Shown here one piece after another: positions 21,584 to 32,599 of a stretch of DNA of 43,495 nt (within the stretch, counting starts at the first letter, position 1; each line of letters opens with the position of its first letter). Source of the stretch: Bifiguratus adelaidae. Taxonomy: Eukaryota; Mucoromycota; Endogonomycetes; Endogonales. Made by a program: the position numbers and the translations under genes. A model generated the notes under the pieces. That model ran no database searches and was not told the DNA's origin. It was given only the letters and a program-made list of their open reading frames with translations. Location: assembly GCA_002261195.1 (NCBI GenBank), contig MVBO01000128.1, forward strand, positions 1 through 43,495, in the 5' to 3' direction.

Positions 21584-23201
21584 ATGAACACGTTACGTTT
21601 CGCACGTTCTCCTCTCATGCCGAAGTCTAGTGTCTTTATCGCTAATCAACGAACGCAGACATTGCAGAGGTGGTTGACGAGTGCCAGGACCATGTCGACG
21701 GTTCACGGAACAGCTGTAGGCACCGAATCACAACAAGCAGACGTGATTCATCGCAAAGTACTCGGATCTCGAACATTCATTCTTAATCGACCTAAACGTC
21801 TTAATGCGCTCGACTTGAGCATGATTCGCAACATGACACCTCAGTTACAAGCCTGGGAAACCAGTGACTTAGCAAAGGTCGTTGTGTTGAAGGGTGAGGG
21901 CGAAAAGGGTTTCTGTGCCGGAGGCGACGTCAAGAGTAGGTACAACCATGGTCGTACTGCCCCCCCCCCAACTCACACATGGCATAGCGGTGGTTGATTT
22001 GGCAAAGGCTAAGGATCCGGCGGCTCTCAAGTTCTTTGAGGAAGAGTATCAATTGAACCATATGATTGCGTCCCTCAAGACACCTTTTGTGGCCATCATG
22101 GACGGTATTACCAGTAAGTGGTCAAGGAAGCTTTTCTCCTTTGAAAACTCAATCCGCATACAGTGGGTGGAGGCGTTGGTCTGTCTGTTCATGCTCCTTT
22201 CCGTATCGCCACCGAGAATACCGTGTTTGCGATGCCTGAGACAGCGATTGGTCTTTTCCCTGATGTTGGCGGTAGCTTCTTCCTTCCTCGTATGGACGGT
22301 GAGATTGGTACCTATCTGGCTTTGACCGGAGAGCGATTGAAGGGAAAGGATGTCTTGTAGGTTGACTACAATTTGCGTTGTGCCCGTGCTGATTTGTTAC
22401 GATAGCTTTTCGGGCATTGCTACTCACTATGTGCCTACGTCGCGTCTACAAGCCATGGAAGACCGTCTTGCCGAACTCGATTCTTCTGATCATGATGTGA
22501 TAAATGCTGCCATTGAAGACTTTGTGGGTACGCCTGAAGAAGATGCGACAAAGTATTCCCTCGCAGGCGATGTTCGAGCTGCGATTGATCGATGCTTCAA
22601 ATTTGACTCTGTCGACAAGATTATGGATGCTCTAAAGAAGGAGGATAGCGATTGGGCACGCAAGACCATCACCACGCTCGAAAAAATGTCTCCCACATCG
22701 CTCAAAGTGACCTTGCAACAATTGCGTCTAGGCAAGAAACTCTCGATCGCCGACTGCTTCCGCCTTGAATTCAAACTCGTCCAAAAGTTCCTTGTCACGC
22801 CCGATTTTCACGAGGGTGTCATGGCAACCTTAGTACGGAAGAGCAAGGAGAGACCGAACTGGAAGCCTTCAACAATTGCCGAGACATCCGATGCCGATAT
22901 CAAGGCGGCCTATTTTGATGCGCCGAGCCCTCAACAGCTCTCTCTGCTAAACAAGGTCGATTTCCACACGTATCCACACGGCAAGTACGGGTTGCCGACC
23001 GAGTTTGATATACAGCAAGTCATCACGGGTGAAGCGCCGGATGTGGGCAATTATGCCATGAACAAGGATGAAGTCGTCAACTGGTTCTTGAGAGAGCGTA
23101 ATGGCAAGGTTGGCGTACGGGAAAAGGTGGAAGATACGATTGCTCGCAAGACCAAAATAGTTGGTGAAGGCGAGGGCAGTGGATTGAAATGGGTGCGATA
23201 A
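21584..23201 (+). CDS. EHD3: 3-hydroxyisobutyryl-CoA hydrolase, mitochondrial
   Basis: Hydrolyses 3-hydroxyisobutyryl-CoA in valine breakdown, in the mitochondrial matrix. Four exons: 21584-21935, 21988-22113, 22164-22356 and 22406-23201, total 488 residues, near yeast Ehd3 (500). Seen: a basic, Ser/Arg-rich N-terminus fitting a mitochondrial presequence ([10 protein letters not shown] and [13 protein letters not shown]), then the crotonase fold with [21 protein letters not shown] (oxyanion hole), [34 protein letters not shown] holding the active Glu/Asp, and the family-specific [10 protein letters not shown]. An in-frame ATG at 21521 lies only 8 bases after the previous gene's stop and is less likely. 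Intron 1 contains a run of ten C. Confidence 0.96.
21960..21969 (+). repeat. Poly-C run in intron 1 of the HIBCH-like gene
   Basis: Ten consecutive C residues inside the first intron of the 3-hydroxyisobutyryl-CoA hydrolase gene. It is the longest homopolymer noticed in the window and lies between donor and acceptor, so it does not affect coding. Confidence 0.9.
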
Positions 23202-23253
23202 ATGTAGATTTTTTGCTCATTTTACACAATACCAGATAGATGTTATTCCTTCT

Positions 23254-26200
23254 CTAGGGTGTATACTCTATGGCAAAGTCATCTAGGGCATATTGTTGGA
23301 AATGGACAGCATAAGGCGCGGCTTGCTTGGGCATATCGCGCAAGTAATCAACGCCAGAGTCCGCAGGGGGTGTTAGGAGGATCGTGACGAGACGTGTGCC
23401 GGTCAGGAATTGCTTGAAATAGACGTCAAAAACTCGGCGCAGGTCGGTCTTTTGCACCTTGTAGATGAGTTCATGGTGCCTGTACTGGTCTTGGAGCGTA
23501 GCAAATCCCTAGGTGCCCATGAAGGGAAGCGACACAGACAAAGATTTACGGCAAGACTTACCTTCAGCGAACTTCGCAAAGCGCTGCCAATAAGCCCACC
23601 TACCGTACTGCGCTCGAGACAAAACTTGTACAGGCAGCTCGCGCGAGATGTTTCGATATCAAACGAGTCCATGCTGGTGTCCCATTCCTTGTCTAAGTGA
23701 TCTAGGGTATCAATGAATGCCTTTGTGGCCTTGGCAGGGTCAACTGCGTCCCGTATTTCAAAAGCCAACTGCCCAGTCCAGAGATATGTGGATATCGTCG
23801 CATCGTACGCGTAACCATTTCCTCGAATGGACGTGTATAATGGTCCTTCGTTACGAGATAGATATTCACAAAGCAGTATTGTCGCGTAATAATCAAGGTC
23901 GCTTTGAGCGGGTGATCGTGTGCTCACCTTGGCCACAATGTCGCAAGGAGCTATAGAGATTAGATAAGATGAGGTGAGGGACGGGTGAGGAACATGTATG
24001 TTTTGAGTTTCTGAGAAGAGTGGTTGGTACGGACTGCGGGGAAATGGAAAGGCAGATGCCACTTGCAATTGCGCTGACTGTCCGTCGAGGCTGTCGCTGC
24101 GTTTCCGTTTCGGCGACTGAGAGGAGTTCGAACCGATCAGAACTTCTTTCAAACTCTGGATACCCGCATCCCATGTCGCCAAAAAGACATCCTCTGGATG
24201 TGGATGGCTTTGAGCGTACGCAAACGAGTACGCCAGCTGCAGGAAGCCATGAATCGGCGTGGAACCTTGTTGCTCACCCAGAAGCGTTAGTATATGTAGT
24301 CGGAGACTGTTCAGATTGCTGATAATTGCTTGAACCGTCTCGCTGGTGTCGTCCTGCTTCATATGCTCCACAATGTATCGGAGGAATGATTCCTGCTGAA
24401 ACACGCTGATCGCATTGTCATGGTTGACTGCGCTTGACGAGCGGTTGGTGTTGAATATCCTAGACTTTTCTTTGCTCACTAAAGGAGTCGTGAGTCGCGT
24501 CGACAGTAGACTAGCGCAATCTCCGCCTTCCCTTTTGAGGGATGAGCAATCGCTTAGGAGGTTACGTGCAATAGTCCGAATTCGCGCCGGCTCGAAGACC
24601 GAAAACATTAAAATATGGACGATCCATCGCACGAGCTTGGTAAAATTCTCGGGCGTACTCGATCCGGCGAGACAAAATAGCTCGCTTAGCCAGCTGCAGG
24701 CGAATGTGTCATTTCCGAACCCTACAGCACTTTCAAAGAAGACAAGATCCTGATTAAGCAGACGAGACAAATCACGATAGTCAACGTTTCTTGAAGCTGC
24801 TCCGTCAATGGAAGGGATGGACAAGGACGATTGGAACAGCAACTCCTGGAAAAGAACCAAGTAAGGCCGTAGGTGTGGAGCTATATGTGTGAGAGGTAAA
24901 CACAGCTTCAGATTCACAAATGCTGTGTCCGTTGAAAGCGTTTGCAGGGTCTTGAAAGGGCGAATACTCTCCGAATAGGGAATATCCTGGACAAACATCG
25001 TTTCCTTCAAGCGACTGACATGTTTGATGTCGGGGATGGGCGGCATAGTCTCTCGAATCGCTGGACCGATGTGGATCTCATTGGCAGCAAGAGCCTGTTG
25101 CAACCTCTCTGCACAGATCTTCAAGCCATCCTCGCCTAGTTCGCACCTCCGCTTCTCTAGCGATTCCGCGTTCATTCCCTCCAATTCCTTGCCTAGCTCA
25201 GGTGAGGGAATCATTTGTACCTCTCCTACCGATGCGTCGAGCAACCAGCGCTTTGCAAGACTTGTCCAAAACTCTGGCGGCTCGTTCTCCAACTGTTGTA
25301 GAATATCGAAGACATGTCTACGCGTGCCAATTCTATCTGCATCAGTAGAGCGAAATTCTTCATTCCGGAAACGATTATTGACAATGTCGCCAACAAGATA
25401 TCCTGTGATGACTTCGTGCGGATCGTCCTCCAGAGACTCTAGAATTTTGATTCGAGTTCTAGATATGGATTTGCGAACGTTGTCGAAGGCTTGGTGGCCA
25501 TTGCCGACAAAGTCTTCAATGGTTTCCTTAACCAGTTGATAAAATACTCGAGGTTCGAAGAGTATATTGTTGAGATCGTCTTCCTCCTGATGGGAATCTG
25601 GAATGGACCCATCATCTTCATCTTCCGAAATGTCCTCTTCGTCCGTTTCCTCCTCGCTCCCATCCTCATCTTCACCGTCCATAGCAGTCTCGGAATTCTC
25701 TTTTTCGGGTAATTGCACGCCGCTGAAAAGAAGCAAGATGCTCGTTGGCAGATAGGGCTTGATTTCGAAATCGACCTGACTACAAAAATGACTTTTGCCG
25801 TCAACAAACTTTTGATAAAAAGGCGAGGCCGGCGTCTCATGTAGGTAGCGAAACAGGACGTCGAGAGCAACAAGCGTCCGAAGGTCCTTGTGATCCGGGC
25901 CGTGCCACGCGTATCCAATGGAACCAATTGAATTATCTGCGCTTGGAAAGCGAATTGTTTTCGTAGCGAATTCCGCTGCATTCGTGGCTTGTGCTTCTTG
26001 ATGAACCCACATCCGATGAGTTGAATCGCTAGGCTGCTTGACCTCTAAGAGCCCCGGTTCCTTCTCTAGTCTTTCAAACAAAGCCGGAACATCCAACGCG
26101 TCTCCAGTCAGAACAATAGTGATATTGTCCAGGTGATAGAATCGCTCATGGTATGCCTTGATCTGCTCATTGGTCAGCTTGGCGATATCAGGGGTCAGAC

Positions 26201-26914
26201 CTCCGCATTCATGATGGTAAGTAGATTGTTTGCTGTAGATCAATCGACGCAGATTGAGATCCAAAAGATCCGCTTCAGAATTTTCCCGTGATGCCATTTC
26301 CGAGAAAACAACGCCTTGTTGTTTTCCCTGTCCGTCAACATGGTACACTTCGGTCATGAATTGCTCTTGCGTCAAGGTAGGATGCAATACATGATCCAAA
26401 AAGACTGGCAACAATTCCCGTAGACCTTCTTGACCGGCCGCATTGATTGTGTAGCCTGTATGATCCTGGACCCAACGTTATTAACTTCAGGCATTGTGTG
26501 TGTAAACTAGCTTACCTCGCAGGTATATGCGTTCGTACCGGTAGACAGAGATCGATTGGCGAGGTTGTCGAGATAACCTCGCTGAGGATAGTTTTTCGAT
26601 CCGCAAAACACCAAGTGTTCTAGGGTATGCGGCAACCCTGAATCATCGTGCGCAATAGTAGGTACCACTAGAGGAGGTTAGCGTATGTCTGTTGAGTATT
26701 GTGCAAGCGCTATGGAGGCCCGCAAAGGTACGATCAAAAGCTTACCGATAGCCGCCGTCGCAATCGGTCCTGGAATGTCAGCAATTGCAATGCGAAGGTT
26801 AGAATGGTCATGTTTATAAGAGCGGATACGGCAAGTTGAGGCAGGCAAAAGGAATTGAATGCTTGATTCAAGCCCAAACTGACTGCTCGGCCGATCCCTC
26901 TCCGCCTGGCCCAT
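23254..26914 (-). CDS. M16 family metallopeptidase (YOL098C/SDD3-like)
   Basis: Pitrilysin-type zinc peptidase-like protein. Four exons on the minus strand: 26914-26746, 26667-26516, 26465-23562 and 23508-23254, totalling about 1159 residues, somewhat longer than the roughly 1040-residue yeast relatives. Seen: the inverted zinc motif HTLEH near residue 70 with FCGSKNYPQRGYLDNLANR, a downstream Glu in EMASRENSEADL that could complete the site, GGLTPDIAKLTNEQIKAYH, and the second M16 lobe. An acidic low-complexity insertion (Glu/Asp-rich, about 25565-25700) accounts for part of the extra length. Its start lies just 13 bases after the upstream gene's stop, so its 5' leader must lie within that gene. 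Peptidase activity is likely, substrate unknown. Confidence 0.93.
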
Positions 26915-26927
26915 ATAATTAAAAAGT

Positions 26928-27990
26928 TTAGCTTTCTGACTTTATACCAGTAATTTGAACCCAAGCGTCTCCGTAAACAGCATTCCATCCAGCGCGTTCA
27001 AAGGCTTTCATGGCACCCATATTCCACGTTTCCACATCGAGGTGCAAATATACCGGTTGTTGTGGCGCATACTTTGCATACAAATCTAGGTGCTTCTCGC
27101 CCATTCGTGTTAGCAAAATGGTCGACAAGCCCTTTCCACGGAGTGGAGGTATAACGTACAACGAGGAGAGGGACACTAAACTGACTTAATCATCTGCAGG
27201 ATCCTGAATTGGTAATCAACTTACTGTCACTATGGGTGAGACACCAGCCAACTAATTGACCTTTTGCGTCACGGATACCAACCGATATTTTGCTACACTC
27301 GACCACGTAGGGGCGAGGAAATTTGAACTTGTTGGAGTCAATGATCTGCACACATGTTAGCTCTCAAGCGGATGAACTTGGCTTTGCTCAGAGACTCACC
27401 TTGTCAATCTCTGCCTCACCAATGTCGTCTTCTCGTAAATTAAGCTCATCCAGTTTCGCTTTTACATTTGACCCGGATGCTATTTCTGTCAACGCCTCCC
27501 CGGAGATTGCATATTTGATGCAGGGATTTCGGTAAGACACCTCGTACCGATCTTGTACCACCTCTAGCCAGGCTTGCGACAGCGAATGAAGGAAGACTAG
27601 ACCGCATCAGTCCCTGCATGAACGTTTCATCCATGGAAAGTTAGCACCTGAAGGCTCGTTTTGCAACCATTCATCAATAGCTTTCACGACGACGGGACGC
27701 GCACGTTCAAAAACCGAACGCTGATCACCTAGAACCAAGGGACCACCTTGCGCCGCGTTGGGCAGTGTACAGGGTGCGAGAACCTTCTCTGTACTACACC
27801 AAAGCCTCCAAATTGTACGTGAACCAATATCTAACCGAAGTCGGACCACTTGAACATCGCCATCGCGAATCTCGTCCACCTCGCGACGATCATAAGAAAC
27901 GCCGCCTTCGGCCGCAGGCAGGTCAGATCGAAATAGGCAACCCAAGAGCCCTATTCCGGATGAATCCAGGTTCAACGTCAAAGGTGTCAT
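26928..27990 (-). CDS. GNAT-family N-acetyltransferase
   Basis: Acetyl-CoA-dependent acetyltransferase of unknown substrate. Four exons on the minus strand: 27990-27648, 27596-27400, 27345-27225 and 27175-26928, total 302 residues. The C-terminal third shows the GNAT fold: VGWCLTHSD strand, then LYVIPPLRGKGLSTILL with the acetyl-CoA pyrophosphate loop (RGKGLS), and LHLDVETWNMGAMKAFERAGW, the typical final motif. The N-terminal 200 residues are not recognised and may be a divergent, partly duplicated GNAT-like half. The first intron begins GTGCTAAC, a weak donor, but the phase agrees. Stop to the next gene's ATG is 13 bases on the same strand. It is divergent from the second Zn2Cys6 factor. 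Confidence 0.82.
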
Positions 27991-28539
27991 CTAGCGATTT
28001 CCCCCTGACTGTTTCGCAACCATTTATTGAGAAGCTGGTCGCACAAGTCGCACTTGTTTCCTACCGGGTTTCGTGAGGTTAGCTTTAATATAAAGTGAGG
28101 GAATCACGCGCCCCCACACACCTGGAACAAGTCACCGAAGAAGGGCAGGCTGACCGACAGTTTTCAGGCATTGCCCGGACCTGAGCTTAACCAACTTTGT
28201 CATTTTCGTGATACATTGCTCTCTTGCTCATATTTGGCCATCAAGCCGGGGTCCGCACACTGAAACCGGCGACGCACGTTAAGCACGCGTGCTGTATGCA
28301 ATGTGTGACAAAGGGACCAACAGAGAGCCGTACACGAAAAAATTGTGCACTGTCACCGGACTTGGCGCACAATGTGTACAGACGGAATCCATCCGAGCAC
28401 CCATATGCGCTGCTATTTTTCGCGTATATGAGAAAAATCCAAGGTAACGCCTCACATAAATAGGGATTTTGCGGTCGACATGCGTATTTTTTCGGTTCTT
28501 TCTCCCATGTCTTGCTAGATTGCATTTCTCTTACGAGAG
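27991..28539. other. Divergent intergenic region
   Basis: About 550 bases between the GNAT gene and the second Zn2Cys6 gene. Short frames on both strands lack support. No tRNA, repeat or clear conserved element was recognised. The T-rich stretch near 28483-28500 is close to the transcription factor start and may be part of its core promoter. Confidence 0.5.
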
Positions 28540-31300
28540 ATGCAGAGCGTATTCAATACTGTGGAGCAGGAAGAAACCCCATCCGAGGGTTGGAAGCGGC
28601 GGCGACCGAAGCTGACCACCGCTTGCAACGAGTGCCGACGACGCAAGACAAAATGTAATGGGGAAAACCCTTGTAGCAGTTGCATAAAATCCAGGGCGAC
28701 GTGCAGCTACGCGACACCGACCGAGCTGAATGATGTCTGCTCCCGGGAGGTTCTGGAGCAAATCAATGAGCGACTCAAGGTGATGGAGAACTTGTTGATC
28801 AGGTTGGTCAATAGTGAGCCTGCTCACGCAGAGACTGCGAGAATCGGAGAGGTACATAGTGCGCTTCCAGTCTACGGCTTGGTCTGACCCAAAGTTTCTC
28901 CGACTAGCCCCAAGATCGTTATATGACCGACAACTACCGTGCAAACCGCTTGAAGCGGCCATACAGGGACACTCATCCGGGTAGGTCAACTGGGGCGTAA
29001 TGAAACTTGGGGACTTGGGTACATTAGTAAGGATTGCCATGCGATATCCTGTAATTCCGAGATCTGCACATCAAACCTGTGGCTGGATTGACCTCTACAA
29101 CATTACTGATGTTTATGTCACCATGCTTGTAGATGAAGGTTATCAAGGATCCGACGTCTCACACTCTGGCTCACGGAATTCTTATGCGGACAATCATGCC
29201 GGACAACCGTACAATCCGAATTTGCATCGTTCATGGGTGAAGCGATCGACGTACGACATGACCTATACATCCAAGTCGGTAACTCGTGATCAACTGGAAT
29301 CGACCAAAAGCTTCAATCAAGATATCCCAAAGTTACCCCCGGCTCCACTTTATGACGCGCTTTTAGAGGTCTGCAAGCCCCTCCTTCGCATCACCTTTCC
29401 CGCTTTAGATATACCTTTTATACACGACACGCTTCTCCAATGGGGCAAAAAGCCGGCAGACCCTTTACTGCCCCTACCTATACCACCATTTCTTCTGTTT
29501 GCTCTCTTCACCGTCGCATCACCCTTCTCCCCACTTCCCATCGAAATCAAGTCGCCGCCTTCTGCTGGTGATTGTAACACAAATTTTCTGTGGCACGCTG
29601 TCGTGGGTCTGTATGACCAAAACCGATCTTTCCCCCGTTGCAGCTCGATTTGCGCTTCAGTGTTGATGACTTACTACACGTCAGTGCCCATTACCAAAGC
29701 ATCTGAAGGTCACACGGATCGGTTCATGGATACAGCAATCAGCATGGCACGCGAGATAGGGTTGTCATCGGTTTTTGCGGGTGCGCACATTGAAGGCCTT
29801 GCCCGTAGCGAATCGATCACTATCCAAGGTATGCATGTCGAAGCCCTGAGTAAGATGCTTTTCGGTTTCGATGTGCTCGAACACGCTCTGAATGGTCGGC
29901 CTCATCGTTTTGCAGCGCAATGTGTAGCGCTTGCTTCACATACAGGCCACAGAGGCAAAGACGCCTACTTTCGTAACGTCGTGACGCTCGCAGATCGATT
30001 TCAAAAAGCCGCCTCCATGCTCTACAAAATCCAGGAACATGGGCGGGCCATCCATGCGCGTATGGCCGAGGTACCAGCCACTCCGACCGTGGTTGCCTTC
30101 GAGGACGATTGCGCCGGTCTCACTTCGCTGGACCACAATCTAACCGAATTGTACTACTCGTTCGGCATAACATCCACCAACACCTTCGGAACAGCTTTTG
30201 ACGCCACCCCAGAGGAGCGTCCGCTACTTTCCATCCTTGTTTACGTCTCTACATTCGTACTTCATCAATCATTCCTCATACGACAATTTGTGGCGAGGCC
30301 CTATTCCGAGACGCTGCAAAGCCGAGCCATGAGCCAGCACCTCGATAATTCACTCGCCATCTTGTCACGATCCATGCCGGTATTGGAAGACTATATTGCC
30401 GGTCTGTTTGATGAAATGTTTGCCATGAAGACTCCGGATATGAACCACAAGGGAAAAGGAAAGGTGTCGGATGCACGGAGTGAACAGAACGGCAAGTCAG
30501 ATCACGCAAACTATGGTCTGAACCTTCAGTTCAAATTTATACTATTGGGTCTCTATTCGGTTTTGAAGACGCATTTGATCCAAATGATACTCTACAATCC
30601 CAATCAACCATTCCCTCGCGGTCCGCTCACGAAAACGCGTGATTTATTCAAGGAGGTACAACGCCATTTTCCGGCTGAATCCGAGGATGTTAGTCAAACC
30701 ATCCAAACTCTCAGTCGCGCAGTTGACATGATTGATCATATGCTTCACCGGTTGACGGTGGAGATGGCGGAGCCTGTCGAGAGGGACCCCTATAACGAAC
30801 AGTCCATGTCCCCACGGCATCAGCCTTACGAACGGTCGAAACCACCTTCGCCTGGTCCGACCCAGTTGTCCCCGATGGGTGAACCCGACAAGTCCGCCAG
30901 CACCCCTGTGCGAGCTCGTTCTGCAAGCTCCGAAATCCCTACGCAACGAGCTTCTGGCCAATTAGGACTTCCAAGCATTTCTTCGCTTCTTAATGCCGAA
31001 GAACATGAACCGAGCCCCTCGAGAGCGATCTCCGAAGTCAGATCTGAACGAGAATATGCCAATCTGCCTCCAACAGGTGCATCCAAAGCATTTGCGCCCT
31101 CACCTCCCTACACCTCGGCGTCTTTGACCAGACCTCGACAGCCCTCTGCCACCTCTTCGTGGATTAGTCGGCCTTCTTTCCCTGCCCCCTTACCCCGTCG
31201 TACCGACGTAACAACGCCCAGGACGATTGCCCTTGATGCCATCCGCAATTATCCAATTAGCGGCCTGTGGGATTTGACGGTGACCATTCCACCCTACTGA
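28540..31300 (+). CDS. Zn2Cys6 fungal transcription factor, second
   Basis: Fungal zinc-cluster regulator. Proposed exons: 28540-28851, 28908-28980 and 29133-31300, giving about 850 residues. Seen: Zn2Cys6 cluster at about residues 30-56 with spacing C-x2-C-x6-C-x5-C-x2-C-x6-C, a short leucine-rich coil (LEQINERLKVMENLLIRL), then the fungal transcription factor domain with PFIHDTLLQWGKK, SICASVLMTYYTS and FMDTAISMAREIGL motifs, and a Pro/Ser-rich C-terminus. The first exon is certain and so is the long last exon. The middle exon and its borders are a best guess: intron 2 would be 152 bases, and an alternative with an extra small exon from about 29028 also stays open. Target genes are unknown. 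TGA stop. Confidence 0.83.
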
Positions 31301-31523
31301 TCATACATCATACCCTCTCTGTATATTCTGTGCGCTATACCCTCTTACACACACACCATCGAAAAAGTCTCTATTATTCTTTCTCTTTTATCTCGCTAGA
31401 AGTCGATATAGACTGGCATTAATGTGTTGTATCCATTTGCGTGTTGTCTTGGCCCCGAAAAGAAAAATAGGAACATGACCATGAAACTCACTCTCTATTG
31501 GCCATGTTTGTGCTATGGTACAA

Positions 31524-32289
31524 TTAGTCTAACGTGGACACCACAAGTCCTTTTTCGTGCTCCGAATAGTAATTGGATCCACTCTCGAGCGAATCAATCA
31601 AGACTTCTAACCGCCTTCCATCGAAATTCTCCTCCTGCTCATCGTCAGCCAGCTACAAAACGCTCTCTCACAGGGAGCTTACCTGGCGAATACTATCCAG
31701 CGAGGTGCCAAACGCCTGCGTCACCAGTGCCATATAAAGTCGCTTAAACCGTTCAGCCGTTTCGGGTTGAGAAAGAGGGTGATGGAGATGTTGATGATTG
31801 GCATCGTAAAAGATAGCTTGGCCCGTCTCGTCCTTGTCGGCTTCATTCTCAGCGGCTTCATCCTCAGAGACGGGTTCTCGTGCGCCGTCAGAGTCATCCT
31901 CGGATGCGGTGTTTTCGGCATCCATATTGTCGTCAGGATGTTCGGCTAAGTCTGCGTCTTGATTGACTTGTTCGTCCTGCGCTTGAAACATGGTCTCGTC
32001 CAGGTCATTGCCCTCTGTATCTTCTAGGTTATCAAATAGTCCTTCTGACGCAGGCTCTTCCTCGGACGACGAATCTGCAGAATGTCCATTGAGCGCCAAA
32101 TGCAAAACCGAAGTAGCATGGGCTTACCGAATCGTGACATGTCTCCCATGATTTTGGCATCTGCGCACCCGTAAGAATGTCGATGCGTGCGCGCAACAAG
32201 AGTAAAATGCAAAGCTTACCTAGCACTGGTTGATCCCTTCGTCGCTTCACACCATGCTGTGGTTGTTCTCCTCGTCGTTTCTTGGCCAT
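31524..32289 (-). CDS. RSA3: Ribosome assembly protein 3
   Basis: Factor for late nucleolar 60S subunit assembly. Four exons on the minus strand: 32289-32220, 32160-32128, 32074-31683 and 31634-31524, giving 201 residues. Seen: a basic, nucleolar-like N-terminus (AKKRRGEQ, VKRRRDQ), a long acidic Glu/Asp/Ser-rich middle, then the Rsa3 core: ERFKRLYMALVTQAFGTSLD followed by RRLEVLIDSLESG and EKGLVVSTLD. The ATG at 32289 has a perfect ACCATGG context; another in-frame ATG sits six bases upstream. The last intron (31635-31682) is taken as 48 bases with branch site CTGAC; a 30-base version ending at an earlier AG would be in frame too. It lies 310 bases downstream of the glutathione peroxidase on the same strand. 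Confidence 0.82.
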
Positions 32290-32351
32290 GGTCATAAAAT
32301 CAGAACACTGCACACTATATTTATTGTCTTGAAATGATCCGTTTGACACTA

Positions 32352-32401
32352 TCCTGGCTATAGCATCTACTGACCATGGGCATGCGCTATGGCATTCTCA
32401 T
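32352..32401 (-). promoter_or_regulatory. Second SECIS-like hairpin candidate
   Basis: On the minus strand an ATGA (32401-32398) precedes a hairpin of eight or nine pairs, GCCATAGCG with TGCTATAGC (one mismatch), and a GGAT follows at the 3' base. A CC pair lies in the loop, as in some SECIS elements. The bases between the ATGA and the helix do not pair, and there is no AA in the loop, so the fit is poor. Confidence 0.2.
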
Positions 32402-32545
32402 CGCTTGGTACAGCTCGGTATGGAGGGTATGGGTCTAATATCCACCATCCCATTGAGATGTATTCTAGCGCTGTTTCGGCTACAATCCGCGGTCGTGAAA
32501 CGATTTGTGCGGAAAGGCGTCATATAGAGAGAAGGCCATAGCGCA
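32383..32545. repeat. 11-base inverted repeat spanning the GPx 3' region
   Basis: TGCGCTATGGC at 32383-32393 is the exact reverse complement of GCCATAGCGCA at 32535-32545. The arms lie about 140 bases apart in the spacer between the glutathione peroxidase and RSA3 genes, so a transcript covering both could form a long stem that encloses the first SECIS-like hairpin. It may be chance. Confidence 0.5.
32463..32523 (-). promoter_or_regulatory. Candidate SECIS-like hairpin in the GPx 3' UTR
   Basis: On the minus strand, 77 bases after the glutathione peroxidase stop, ATGA (32523-32520) is followed by 13 bases and then AAA (32506-32504), the same spacing as in vertebrate GPx SECIS elements. CGCCTTTCCGC then pairs imperfectly with GCCGAAACAGCG, and a GA (32465-32464) lies near the 3' base. 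Two unpaired bases separate the helix from the GA and the lower helix is weak, so this is not a textbook SECIS. It is the best candidate found by eye in the spacer. Confidence 0.28.
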
Positions 32546-32599
32546 AGCAAGCCAACGTCTGCACATGGTTTGAAAGGAAGAAAAAAGAAAACAACGCCG

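Noticed and set aside
28241-28525. Minus-strand open frame between GNAT and Zn2Cys6 genes
   Set aside because: Cys-rich but featureless; lies in the likely promoter and has no homologous pattern.
28852-28870. A 19-base intron in the second Zn2Cys6 gene
   Set aside because: It would keep another open frame in phase but is far too short to be spliced; the 56-base version to 28907 is canonical.
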